DNA from: Ktedonobacterales bacterium
GTDB lineage: Bacteria; Chloroflexota; Ktedonobacteria; Ktedonobacterales; Ktedonobacteraceae
Length of the DNA stretch: 64,000 nucleotides
Direction of reading: 5' to 3'
NCBI GenBank assembly: GCA_027451525.1
Contig: DAIDJF010000017.1
Coordinates: 1 to 64,000, forward strand
Positions 56,444-64,000 of this stretch are shown here, piece by piece. The notes under the pieces were generated by a model, which saw nothing but the letters and a program-made list of their open reading frames with translations, ran no database searches and had not been told where the DNA came from. Each line of letters starts with the position of its first letter. Positions within the stretch are counted from its first letter, which is position 1. A program made the translations under genes and the position numbers.

Positions 56444-57106
56444 ATGACGCAGCATACAATACCACCTACCTGGTCGGGTTGGTCTATCATTTCTGCTCAC
56501 AGCACTACAGGCTTTACATTATGGTATACAGGTCTGCCAGGGACAGGCAAAACCACGCTCGCGGATATCCTCAAGCAAACCCTTACCTCACGCGGCTATC
56601 GTGTTGAAATCATTGCGCATCACACGCTTGCCCAATGGCTTAAAGATGAGATGCATATAGAGGAACATATCACAGAAGATCGCAGTGACACGATTGGCTA
56701 TGATGCATTTGTGACCTATGTGTGTTCGCTGCTCGCGCAACACGGCATTATTGCAATCACGACGTCGGTATCGCCCTACCTGCAAGCGCGCAGCTTCGCA
56801 CGCGAACACCTCAACCCTTTTATCGAAGTCTATCTCCATTGTAGTTCATACACGCGCATTGAACGTCTCAAGCAAATAGAACATGCATCGTTCATTGATG
56901 AGCATCTCTATCAGACACCAACAACCGCTGAACTAAGCATTGATACAGAAGAAGAAACGCCCGAACGAAGCGCGTTGCGTGTGCTCACATATCTAGAACA
57001 GCGCGGTTATATCGCGCCGCGTTGGGCGACCGACGAGGATGATATGACTGATACGGAGATAGCAACTATCAAAGCGCGTTTACAGGCTCTTGGCTACCTG
57101 GATTAG
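56444..57106 (+). CDS. APS-kinase-like P-loop protein (divergent CysC)
   Basis: A 220-residue P-loop kinase. FTLWYTGLPGTGKTTLADIL is a Walker A that matches the CysC family, and the length and strand order fit adenylylsulfate kinase. Several CysC landmarks are altered: the LDGD strand end is replaced by EIIAHHT, and the DRxxNIRR segment reads EDRSDTIGYDAFV. SFISPY is TSVSPY, close to normal, but the KGLYK loop is missing. It may phosphorylate another substrate or have lost APS binding. GGAGAAGGAG before ATG is a strong ribosome site. No other sulfate-assimilation gene adjoins, which also argues against an ordinary CysC. Confidence 0.75.
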   Translation: MTQHTIPPTWSGWSIISAHSTTGFTLWYTGLPGTGKTTLADILKQTLTSRGYRVEIIAHHTLAQWLKDEMHIEEHITEDRSDTIGYDAFVTYVCSLLAQHGIIAITTSVSPYLQARSFAREHLNPFIEVYLHCSSYTRIERLKQIEHASFIDEHLYQTPTTAELSIDTEEETPERSALRVLTYLEQRGYIAPRWATDEDDMTDTEIATIKARLQALGYLD

Positions 57107-57156
57107 TCATGTAGTGTGCCATAAAAAGAGCCTGATAAACGCTTACCGCGCACATC

Positions 57157-58719
57157 TCAGGGCAGAGAGACGGGATGCTGCATATATTGTCCGATGAAGA
57201 TGCGCAGATAGCCGCCATCATCATCGGGATAGATGCTCGTATGGTTGTTACAATAATTGCACTCATAGCTACTGATTGGAGCAGGATTGGTCACGCCATC
57301 ATTCATAGCATCAGTATTCATCGTACCACCATTCCCAGGGCCAAAGAGGACCGCAACCACCCCTGCGGCGGCAAAACTGGCAGCATTGCCCAGAATATAC
57401 TCCGCGCGATTATCCTGATAATGACCGGGGGAGTTATCCATGGTATCAAAGTATTGGTTGCCAATCGGAACCTGCCACATGACGACACGGCGATGAGTAT
57501 TCTGACTTAACTGCCCAATAAAATTGAGATAACGCGCAAAGTTGGGAAATGTCTGGTTATAGCGGTCCCACCATGAACGTCCGCCGGGTTGACCAGAGTC
57601 GAAATCAGCGACATCATTCGAGAGGACATCCCAGCTTGACACGCCCGTCGGATTGCCAACCAGCCCCGCGCTATTGAGGAATGTGGCCTCGCGTTGCGCC
57701 AGACCTGTCACATCCATATTTGGATTGGTACTTACTGCGACATCGTCACCTGCAGCCCAGCATGAGGCATGTAACGCAAGAATCGCATTAGGAGCGTATT
57801 TATCGCGCATATGCAATAAGGCCCAGGCAAAGCCTTGCGCGGTATCTGGAAAACCAGCGGCATCAGGATAGCCAGAAGAGTTCACACTAGCGGGTACATT
57901 CGCCGCATTATTTGTACCATTGGTGGCATTCTGTAAAAAGCCCCAAAGATCAGGCTCGACAATGACCAATACAGGCTTGCCAAATGCGCCAATTTTCTGA
58001 AGCATCAGTACCCAATTAGCATAGTAGGCTTGCATCGTGCCCGCATTAGCCAGATTTGCCGTATCCTGCTGAATGTTATGCCCACCGCAGTAACTACTGG
58101 GATTAGGCCCATTCGAGAGGCAGATCTCATAGTAGACGAAAGCAGGAATGTAGCCGTGCTGCGCGCTCTCTTGCATGTAGTTGGTAGCATACTGACCTGC
58201 AGGCTGATTCCAGGTTTCCCAGCCATGCCCGGTATTGACGCCACCCGTGAGATACTGATAGCGGAAATTAAAAACAGTCCCATTCTGACTGTGCATACTA
58301 TCGAGCACAGAAGCAGTGCCGGGATTACTCATCACACCAAAGCTCAAGTATGATGGGAAGGCTGCCGGCACAAAACCAGTTCCCGAAGGAACAGGCCCCG
58401 GTGGTGTCCCCGGATTAGGCGAACCCAATGAACCAGGTGTTGCCGCCGTAGATGGCGTCCCTGTCGCCCCTGGTGATGGCGTCTTGGAAGGCTGCCCCCC
58501 ATTTTTACCACCTTGATGTGGCACAAGCATAGAGATTGCCGTCTGTTCCGTTGGAGTCGTGGCTGGAACTGTTGCCGTTGCTGGAACCTCTAATGATAGG
58601 ATTGTTTTATTCACAACCTGACCGGGCATACCTTGACATGCCGAAAGAAGCACAATGAGACAGGTGTGCATGAATACTAGCCCAAACCAGGTATATTTTC
58701 TCGCAGGGTAAGGTTTCAT
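57157..58719 (-). CDS. Lipoprotein with TIM-barrel glycosidase-like domain
   Basis: A 520-residue exported protein. The N-terminal hydrophobic segment ends in a lipobox (LLSACQG, Cys28), so it should be anchored to the outer face of the membrane. A Pro/Thr/Ser/Gly linker runs to about residue 115. The rest looks like a secreted TIM-barrel glycosidase: YIPAFVYYEICLSNG, PVLVIVEPDLWGFLQ, ILALHASCWAAGDDVAV, and WDVLSNDVADFDSGQ. The Glu in IVEPDL is a candidate catalytic residue. No precise glycoside hydrolase family is claimed. It has several Cys pairs and a conserved Trp/Asn-rich core. GGGGGAAAT before ATG sets the start. Confidence 0.7.
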   Translation of the reverse strand: MKPYPARKYTWFGLVFMHTCLIVLLSACQGMPGQVVNKTILSLEVPATATVPATTPTEQTAISMLVPHQGGKNGGQPSKTPSPGATGTPSTAATPGSLGSPNPGTPPGPVPSGTGFVPAAFPSYLSFGVMSNPGTASVLDSMHSQNGTVFNFRYQYLTGGVNTGHGWETWNQPAGQYATNYMQESAQHGYIPAFVYYEICLSNGPNPSSYCGGHNIQQDTANLANAGTMQAYYANWVLMLQKIGAFGKPVLVIVEPDLWGFLQNATNGTNNAANVPASVNSSGYPDAAGFPDTAQGFAWALLHMRDKYAPNAILALHASCWAAGDDVAVSTNPNMDVTGLAQREATFLNSAGLVGNPTGVSSWDVLSNDVADFDSGQPGGRSWWDRYNQTFPNFARYLNFIGQLSQNTHRRVVMWQVPIGNQYFDTMDNSPGHYQDNRAEYILGNAASFAAAGVVAVLFGPGNGGTMNTDAMNDGVTNPAPISSYECNYCNNHTSIYPDDDGGYLRIFIGQYMQHPVSLP

Positions 58720-58910
58720 ATTTCCCCCAATAGATGGCTTTTTTCCCCGCTTGTAGTATACCTAATTAGCTCATACGAATGCACCTTTTCTAGTACATTT
58801 GGGTATGTTTGCGGCATGATTAGACACCATACACACAAAAATAGGTATGACGTTTTCTCTACCTTTGCGCTTCTCTATATCTTCTTTCAACTGCATAGCA
58901 CCTATCACAG

Positions 58911-60287
58911 CTATTGCGGTGCTCTCTGCTCTTCCAAATGATGCACGTAGGCAACAAATTTATCACCGCGATCAAACTCATTAAGGAACATGCCGAAACT
59001 GGTAAAACCAGGAGAGAAAAGCAGCACATCACCCGGCTGGCATAACGCAATAGCGGACGCCATCGCCTGTGAAAAATCAGAGAATACACCATGGACAGGA
59101 TTCGGCTTCCCTTGCGCATGTGCTTCTGTTTCTAAGGCTGGCAGCAATTCGTCTGTACCGCTACCATGTAAGAGCACCACAGCGCGACATCGCTGCAAAA
59201 TGGTGGCAGGCCAATCTTCAAGAGGCAAATGTTTCGTGTTTCCACCCGCGACCAGCACAACAGGTTGCGTAAAAGCTTGCAGTCCCACACGTCCGGCGAT
59301 AGGCGTGGTACTCGTGCTATCGTTGACATAACGCACGCCATTGACAACAGCAACCGTTTCTAAACGGTGAGCAACGCCCTGAAATGTCCGCACAGTTTGC
59401 GCAATCACCGCATCCGGGACCTCTAACAGACGGGCAGCAGTGGACGCCAGCAGAATATTCTCCAGGTTATGCCGCCCGGCTAACGGCGTATCGGTAAAAA
59501 TAAATGGCTGGATATCGCTTGAGCCGCGCTTAAAGCTCCCGCCCAGCGTGAGACTGGTGAACCATGTCTGCCCTGGAGCCTCTTCGCCAAAACGCCGTGT
59601 CCAGGGATTATCATAGTTAAAGATAGCCACGCCCGCTTCACTTTGATGCCGAAAAATTGTCGCCTTTGCTTCAGCATAATCTTCCATACCATTATAGGTA
59701 TTCAAATGATCTGGATATACATTGGTCATTACCGCCAGAGCTGGACTCAACTGGTGAGGAATCAACCCTTCTAGCTGCCAGCTTGATAGCTCCAGTACAA
59801 CCAATGTTTCCTCATCAATCTGAGGTAACAACGAAAGCGTCTCAACGCCCGCAACATTTCCGCCCAAAATTGTCTTCATGCCGCTGGCACGCACCATCTC
59901 ATACAAGAGCATCGTTGTTGTCGTCTTCCCACGCGTTCCTGTCACCCCCACAATACGTCCAGGGCAGGCAAGGAAGAACAGCGCAATCTCCATTTCAATA
60001 CGCGCTCCATGCTCTTGCGCAATACGCAGATAAGGTGAAGAACGTGGCACACCGGGATTGCGTATCACGATCTCAGCCCAACGAAAATCTTCCTCGCGAT
60101 GTTGTCCCAACACAAACTCTATAGGTAGGCCCGCCAGTGCCGCGACACTGGGAGCCAGAACTTCCGGTGCTTTCATATCTGTTACGCGCACCTGCGCCCC
60201 TTGTTGTGCGGCATATCTGGCTGAAGCCATGCCCGATCCCTGCAATCCCAAACCCATGACCAATACACGTTTACCACGTAAATCCAT
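58911..60287 (-). CDS. murD: UDP-N-acetylmuramoyl-L-alanine--D-glutamate ligase
   Basis: MurD (458 residues) adds D-glutamate to UDP-MurNAc-L-alanine in the cytoplasm. The N-terminal MDLRGKRVLVMGLGLQGSGM is the MurD Rossmann start. RIVGVTGTRGKTTTTMLLYEM is the ATP loop, ELSSWQLEGL and NVYPDHLNTY are the central motifs, and HRLETVAVVNGVRYVNDSTS with TPIAG opens the C-terminal domain. LLFSPGFTSFGMFLNEFDRG is the MurD terminal signature, with normal SPG. GGAAGAG before ATG sets the start. It is separate from the murF-ddl pair. Confidence 0.96.
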   Translation of the reverse strand: MDLRGKRVLVMGLGLQGSGMASARYAAQQGAQVRVTDMKAPEVLAPSVAALAGLPIEFVLGQHREEDFRWAEIVIRNPGVPRSSPYLRIAQEHGARIEMEIALFFLACPGRIVGVTGTRGKTTTTMLLYEMVRASGMKTILGGNVAGVETLSLLPQIDEETLVVLELSSWQLEGLIPHQLSPALAVMTNVYPDHLNTYNGMEDYAEAKATIFRHQSEAGVAIFNYDNPWTRRFGEEAPGQTWFTSLTLGGSFKRGSSDIQPFIFTDTPLAGRHNLENILLASTAARLLEVPDAVIAQTVRTFQGVAHRLETVAVVNGVRYVNDSTSTTPIAGRVGLQAFTQPVVLVAGGNTKHLPLEDWPATILQRCRAVVLLHGSGTDELLPALETEAHAQGKPNPVHGVFSDFSQAMASAIALCQPGDVLLFSPGFTSFGMFLNEFDRGDKFVAYVHHLEEQRAPQ

Positions 60288-60411
60288 ACGTCACTCTTCC
60301 TTTGCACTACTGCATACAACCGCTGTCGCTCCATCATAACAGAATCCACATCTCGATACAAATGTTCCGCTTAACAAAGCATCAACAGAGACAGCAGGGA
60401 CAAAAAAACGG

Positions 60412-60417
60412 TATAAT
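60412..60417 (+). promoter_or_regulatory. Possible -10 box of the sensor kinase gene
   Basis: A perfect TATAAT lies about 100 bases before the start, without a recognisable -35 at 17 bases. Confidence 0.35.
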
Positions 60418-60514
60418 AAAGGGGAAGAGTCTGTCTTAACTGCATCCAATCATTTATGTGACCGCCTCCTGGCACAATGCAGATGTGCCGTTCAGATATC
60501 TAGAAGCTAAACAT

Positions 60515-63292
60515 ATGGAGCAAAGGCAATCAGATCAATTTCGGCATATTCTTGATTATTTATCGATAGGAGTTATCATCCTGGGGGCAACCAGCCATCG
60601 CGTGTACTTCGCGAACCCCTATGTATGCCGTCTTTTACGCGAGGCCTGGGGAGATCAAGAAATTGTTGGGCGTGTGCTTGATGACATTCTGCCAGAAACA
60701 ATTCGCCAGGAGATTTGCCCTCTTTTAGAGCGTGTTGCCACCACGGGAAAGCACATCCAACAACCAGAGGTCCCTTTTGAAGGTTTCTTGGAAGCACGAG
60801 GGCGCACGTATTGGAATGTCTCTATTGAACCGATGGACAACGCGGCAAGTACACATGAGGCAAGCCTGTTTATTACACTCGAGGATGTCACCAATACAGT
60901 GCGTTCACGCCTACATATCAATGCCATCCAGCGCGTCTCTTCGGCTATCGGTGGCCCCTATACCTTACCACACGTGTTGGATAGTATTCTTCAAGCTGTT
61001 CAGGAGATGGTAGGTTCGACACGTTGCGCGATCTTCTTGATCGACTATCCGATCTCAGGCGTCGAAGAACCGCTTATGCAGCAAACTCCGACACCCCATA
61101 CGCAATTTCTTCTGCCACGTACCGCAACGCTCGCAACCCAGAAGGGCATGCATCTCTCTGCGTATAGTTGGCGTCCACATATTAATGAACAGATTTTGAT
61201 AGGACGGGTGGCTCTTGAGCGTCGCCCATTGATTATTACTGATACGCGCCCGTACCCTGACCTCAACCTGCCATTGTTAGATGATGAAGGAACACCACGG
61301 CGTCCCGGTTCTGTACTCTGTGTACCAATCCTTGAGCCAAGCCCTTCTCAAGAAACGAGTAAACGCTCAGACCAGGCCTTTCGACGCCGCACGGGCACAA
61401 ATACGCCTACGGATGCACTGCTAGGAACAATCGAGGTCTATCACCTGCGCTCACGTGGCTTTCCGGCTGAAGAGGTACAACTTCTAGAACAGTTTGCGCA
61501 ACAGGCGGGCCTCGCCATCCAAAATGCGCGTCTCTTTCATCGCATGGAACAATGGGCGCGTGTAGCCAGTCGTAACGCGCATCAGAGCTTGAACATTATG
61601 CGTTCCATCCCTGACGGCGTGGTCATTTTTGATCCGCGCTGGCGTGTTGCCGACGCGAACCCTGTTGCACGCCATCTGCTTGGCTGGGCAGATGATGTGA
61701 TTGGTCTTCCGCTCAACATCGTAATGGCCCGCACGCCACATCTTTTTCCACAGGCAATCATGGAAGCGACAGAGCCAGTTGTGCTCTTAGAACAACGTGC
61801 CATTCAGGGCCATATTGACGAATTTAAAATGGAAAGTGCAATCGGCTTCACTTATATTCGCTGCTCTTATACGCCTGTACGCGATGAACCAGGAAATATC
61901 TTTGCGTTTATCGTGACCTATCACGACGTAAGCGAACAAGTAGCGGCTCGTGAACGCATTGAGGCGGAAGTCTTGGAACGCACGGCAGAACTGGCCCAGC
62001 GCAATGAAGCCCTACAACAGGCCCAGTTAGCGCAAGAGATAGAGCAGGCACGCCTCGAACTACTGCTAGAACGTCTTCCCTCTGGTGTCATGCTGGTCTC
62101 CGCAGCGGACCGCAGTATCACGATTATTAATGCACGCGCGGCCCATATCTTTCAACGTCTGGGTGCTTACCTGGAACCAGCAGATGATCCGCACAGTGCG
62201 GCAATTATGGCGATAGGGATGGATAGTGAGCAGCTACTACATGCCATAGTTACTTATGGTCCAAGCGGAACAGTCATTCCTTATAACGAGCGTCCTCTGC
62301 AACGCGCCCTCTTACAAGGAGAACCGAATGAGGCAGAATTGCATATGTATGGCTCAGATGGTCAAATAGTCTATCTGCTTGTCAATTCCGCCCCCGTGCG
62401 CGCTGCTGATGGTACAATCACCGATGCAATCCTCGTTATGCACGATATTACGACGATTAAAACGCTGGAGAGCACGCGCGAAGATTTCTTTACCACAATG
62501 GCGCATGAACTAAAAACGCCCCTTGCCAACATTCGCGCCCATCTTAGTGCGCTACTCGCGCACGACTTGCAATGGTCAGCAGAAGAACAACAAGATTTTC
62601 TCTACACGGCAGATGAGCAGGTTGAACGCTTAGTTGGCATGATTAACCATTTTCTGGATGCCTCGCGCGTGGAAGCAGGTGCGCTACGCCTCGAATTGGA
62701 GCCAATTTTTCTTAGTGAAATGTTGGAAGACTTACAGGAGCGTCTGGAAGCCCTGATTACATCCTCAAAACGCACCTTACAAATCACGCTCCCGCCACAT
62801 GTTCCAGCCGTTCTCGGCGATTACGAATTGATTATGAGTGTCTTAACCAACCTTCTTAGTAACGCTTTTCGTTATGCCCCAGAAGGTGATACAGTATACT
62901 TGGATGTAGAATTGCTTACCAGCGAGCAGGAAGCGCAGCCACCAGCAGTCATCGTGCATGTAACCGATCATGGACCGGGTATGACAGCGGAACAGCAGGC
63001 GAATCTTTTCACCCGTTTTAGCACGTTTGCCGCCATGAGTCGTCCAGCCCAAGATCGTCCATGGCAACCTACCGCTGAGCGACGACGTGGATTTGCACGC
63101 TGGAGTCCTGCAACGGGACTGGGGCTTTACATTAGTCGAGGCATCATCGAGGCACACGGGAGCACGCTTATGCTACAAAGTAGCCCAGGACAAGGGGCCA
63201 GCTTTTCTTTCACCTTACCAGTCGTGAAAGAACAGAATGTCTCTAGCGATTTGATACGGCATGATAACAGTGAGAGCGACACTTCATCATAA
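60515..63292 (+). CDS. PAS/GAF sensor histidine kinase
   Basis: A 925-residue soluble kinase without transmembrane segments. The order, by pattern, is PAS (about 5-130), GAF (about 135-340), PAS (about 360-485), coiled coil (ERIEAEVLERTAELAQRNEA), PAS (about 520-650), HisKA with FFTTMAHELKTPLANIRAHL (His664), and HATPase (NLLSNAFRYAPEGD, DHGPGMTAEQQ, GLGLYISRGIIEAHG). It should be autophosphorylated on His664 and pass phosphate to the regulator encoded 14 bases downstream. ATG 60515 was chosen over GTG 60458; neither has a strong ribosome site. Input signals are unknown; GAF and PAS domains suggest a diffusible cofactor, gas or redox cue. Confidence 0.9.
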   Translation: MEQRQSDQFRHILDYLSIGVIILGATSHRVYFANPYVCRLLREAWGDQEIVGRVLDDILPETIRQEICPLLERVATTGKHIQQPEVPFEGFLEARGRTYWNVSIEPMDNAASTHEASLFITLEDVTNTVRSRLHINAIQRVSSAIGGPYTLPHVLDSILQAVQEMVGSTRCAIFLIDYPISGVEEPLMQQTPTPHTQFLLPRTATLATQKGMHLSAYSWRPHINEQILIGRVALERRPLIITDTRPYPDLNLPLLDDEGTPRRPGSVLCVPILEPSPSQETSKRSDQAFRRRTGTNTPTDALLGTIEVYHLRSRGFPAEEVQLLEQFAQQAGLAIQNARLFHRMEQWARVASRNAHQSLNIMRSIPDGVVIFDPRWRVADANPVARHLLGWADDVIGLPLNIVMARTPHLFPQAIMEATEPVVLLEQRAIQGHIDEFKMESAIGFTYIRCSYTPVRDEPGNIFAFIVTYHDVSEQVAARERIEAEVLERTAELAQRNEALQQAQLAQEIEQARLELLLERLPSGVMLVSAADRSITIINARAAHIFQRLGAYLEPADDPHSAAIMAIGMDSEQLLHAIVTYGPSGTVIPYNERPLQRALLQGEPNEAELHMYGSDGQIVYLLVNSAPVRAADGTITDAILVMHDITTIKTLESTREDFFTTMAHELKTPLANIRAHLSALLAHDLQWSAEEQQDFLYTADEQVERLVGMINHFLDASRVEAGALRLELEPIFLSEMLEDLQERLEALITSSKRTLQITLPPHVPAVLGDYELIMSVLTNLLSNAFRYAPEGDTVYLDVELLTSEQEAQPPAVIVHVTDHGPGMTAEQQANLFTRFSTFAAMSRPAQDRPWQPTAERRRGFARWSPATGLGLYISRGIIEAHGSTLMLQSSPGQGASFSFTLPVVKEQNVSSDLIRHDNSESDTSS

Positions 63293-63306
63293 AAAGGGAC
63301 TGATCC

Positions 63307-64000
63307 ATGTCTACAAGCGATAAAAAAGTGCGTATTCTTTGCGTAGAAGATGACCCCCAGATGCGCAACTTTCTCCTGGCGCAACTAAAAGCGCGTGACT
63401 TTCACGTACAAGCAGTCCGTGATGGAGCGCAAGCAATCGACATGGCAGCAATGTTTCAACCACATCTTGTATTGCTTGATCTGTCGCTCCCCTCACTGGA
63501 TGGCTTGACCTTCCTGCGCCGCCTGCGCGAATGGAGCAGCGCACCTGTCATTGTGCTATCAGCCCATGATGAAGAGCCAGTAAAAATTAAGGCTCTGGAC
63601 CTGGGAGCAGACGATTATTTGACCAAACCGTTCAGTTTGAATGAACTGTTAGCGCGTGTGCGCGTAGCACTTCGGCGAGCAGAAGAGACCACACGCCTGC
63701 GCAATAGCGTCAACGGCGTCGAACAACAACGCCCAAGCTACCAATGTGGAGGCGCAAATGGCCTCCACGTTGACTTTGCGCGCCGCGTCGTACGTAGCAG
63801 TGGACACGAGGTTCATCTGACGCCAACTGAATATGACCTGCTCTGTGAACTCACACGCAACGCTGGCAAGGTACTCACACATCGTGAAATCCTTCAGCGC
63901 GTTTGGGGACCAGATTATAGCGGTGAAAATACGTACCTGCGCACATTCATACGCCATCTACGGCGTAAATTGGAGCCGGACCCTGCGCAGCCACGCTTCC
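63307..64000 (+). CDS. OmpR/KdpE-family response regulator (cut by window end)
   Basis: The first 231 codons are present and the frame is open to the window edge, so the gene is partial at its 3' end. The receiver domain has CVEDDP (Asp15, Asp16), the phospho-acceptor Asp58 in LVLLDLSLPSLDG, and Lys107 in DYLTKPFS. The DNA-binding winged helix begins near residue 160 (VHLTPTEYDLLCELTRNAGK, then REILQRVWG and LRTFIRHLRRKLEP). The sequence resembles KdpE, but the partner kinase is a soluble PAS/GAF type, not KdpD. It starts 14 bases after the sensor kinase gene, with AAAAAGGGA before the ATG, and forms an operon with it. Confidence 0.93.
   Translation, partial: MSTSDKKVRILCVEDDPQMRNFLLAQLKARDFHVQAVRDGAQAIDMAAMFQPHLVLLDLSLPSLDGLTFLRRLREWSSAPVIVLSAHDEEPVKIKALDLGADDYLTKPFSLNELLARVRVALRRAEETTRLRNSVNGVEQQRPSYQCGGANGLHVDFARRVVRSSGHEVHLTPTEYDLLCELTRNAGKVLTHREILQRVWGPDYSGENTYLRTFIRHLRRKLEPDPAQPRF

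Noticed and set aside
59657..60124. 155-residue ORF antisense to murD
   Set aside because: Shadow of murD with no ribosome site and no recognisable domain.

Overview
The window looks like a chromosomal segment of a spore-forming, mycelial Chloroflexota bacterium of the Ktedonobacteria type. This is an inference from gene content: several eukaryote-type Ser/Thr kinases with long Pro/Thr/Ser linkers, very large LuxR-type STAND ATPases, a GH38 mannosidase, a two-domain zinc-ribbon membrane protein, and mostly housekeeping genes in short operons on both strands. Base composition is balanced to slightly GC-rich. No rRNA, tRNA, CRISPR array, IS element or phage block was found. The window starts 35 bases before a complete CoA-transferase gene and ends inside a response-regulator gene.

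Layout. 0-3.5 kb: CaiB-type CoA-transferase, an RlmA-type methyltransferase and an FAD amine-oxidase-like protein. 3.5-10.8 kb: three signal-transduction ATPases (LuxR-STAND, a short XRE-NB-ARC protein, LuxR-STAND). 10.9-14.3 kb: YceI with a well-formed promoter between two dyads, then murF-ddl. 14.4-23.1 kb: UPF0104 flippase-like protein, citrate synthase, split chromate transporter, alpha-mannosidase, zinc-ribbon membrane protein. 23.2-29.7 kb: gyrB interrupted by a 434-residue HNH intein, a small unknown gene, selB. 29.9-35.6 kb: PASTA kinase, a REP-like repeat cluster, a probable pseudokinase, a PfkB sugar kinase, a PadR regulator with a perfect 20-bp-arm operator, and a DUF3307 protein. 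35.8-42.3 kb: O-antigen-ligase-like protein, 1-Cys peroxiredoxin, GT87-like membrane protein, NAD-dependent epimerase, MFS transporter. 42.4-46.9 kb: rtcB and archease (RNA repair) behind a 20-codon leader ORF, a PPP-type phosphatase, and a CBS-domain cysteine synthase. 47.1-54.2 kb: three consecutive genes sharing a membrane-anchored, baseplate-J-like outer domain, two of them with cytoplasmic Ser/Thr kinases. 54.4-64 kb: pckA, a divergent APS-kinase-like protein, a TIM-barrel-like lipoprotein, murD, and a PAS/GAF histidine kinase followed by its OmpR-type regulator.

How the genes fit together. Peptidoglycan precursor synthesis is represented three times (murF, ddl, murD). A PASTA kinase, which in other bacteria senses muropeptides, is also present. 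The 44.7-54.2 kb block is a same-strand run of two receptor kinases, a kinase-less homologue, cysteine synthase and a PPP phosphatase, which suggests a phospho-signalling locus with its own eraser. Almost all convergent gene ends carry long, near-perfect hairpins, usually without a U-tract, that probably serve both strands. The items most worth a second look are the shared-ectodomain receptor cassette, the gyrB intein, the HGN/DFA pseudokinase, and the leader ORF joined to archease by a TAATG overlap.
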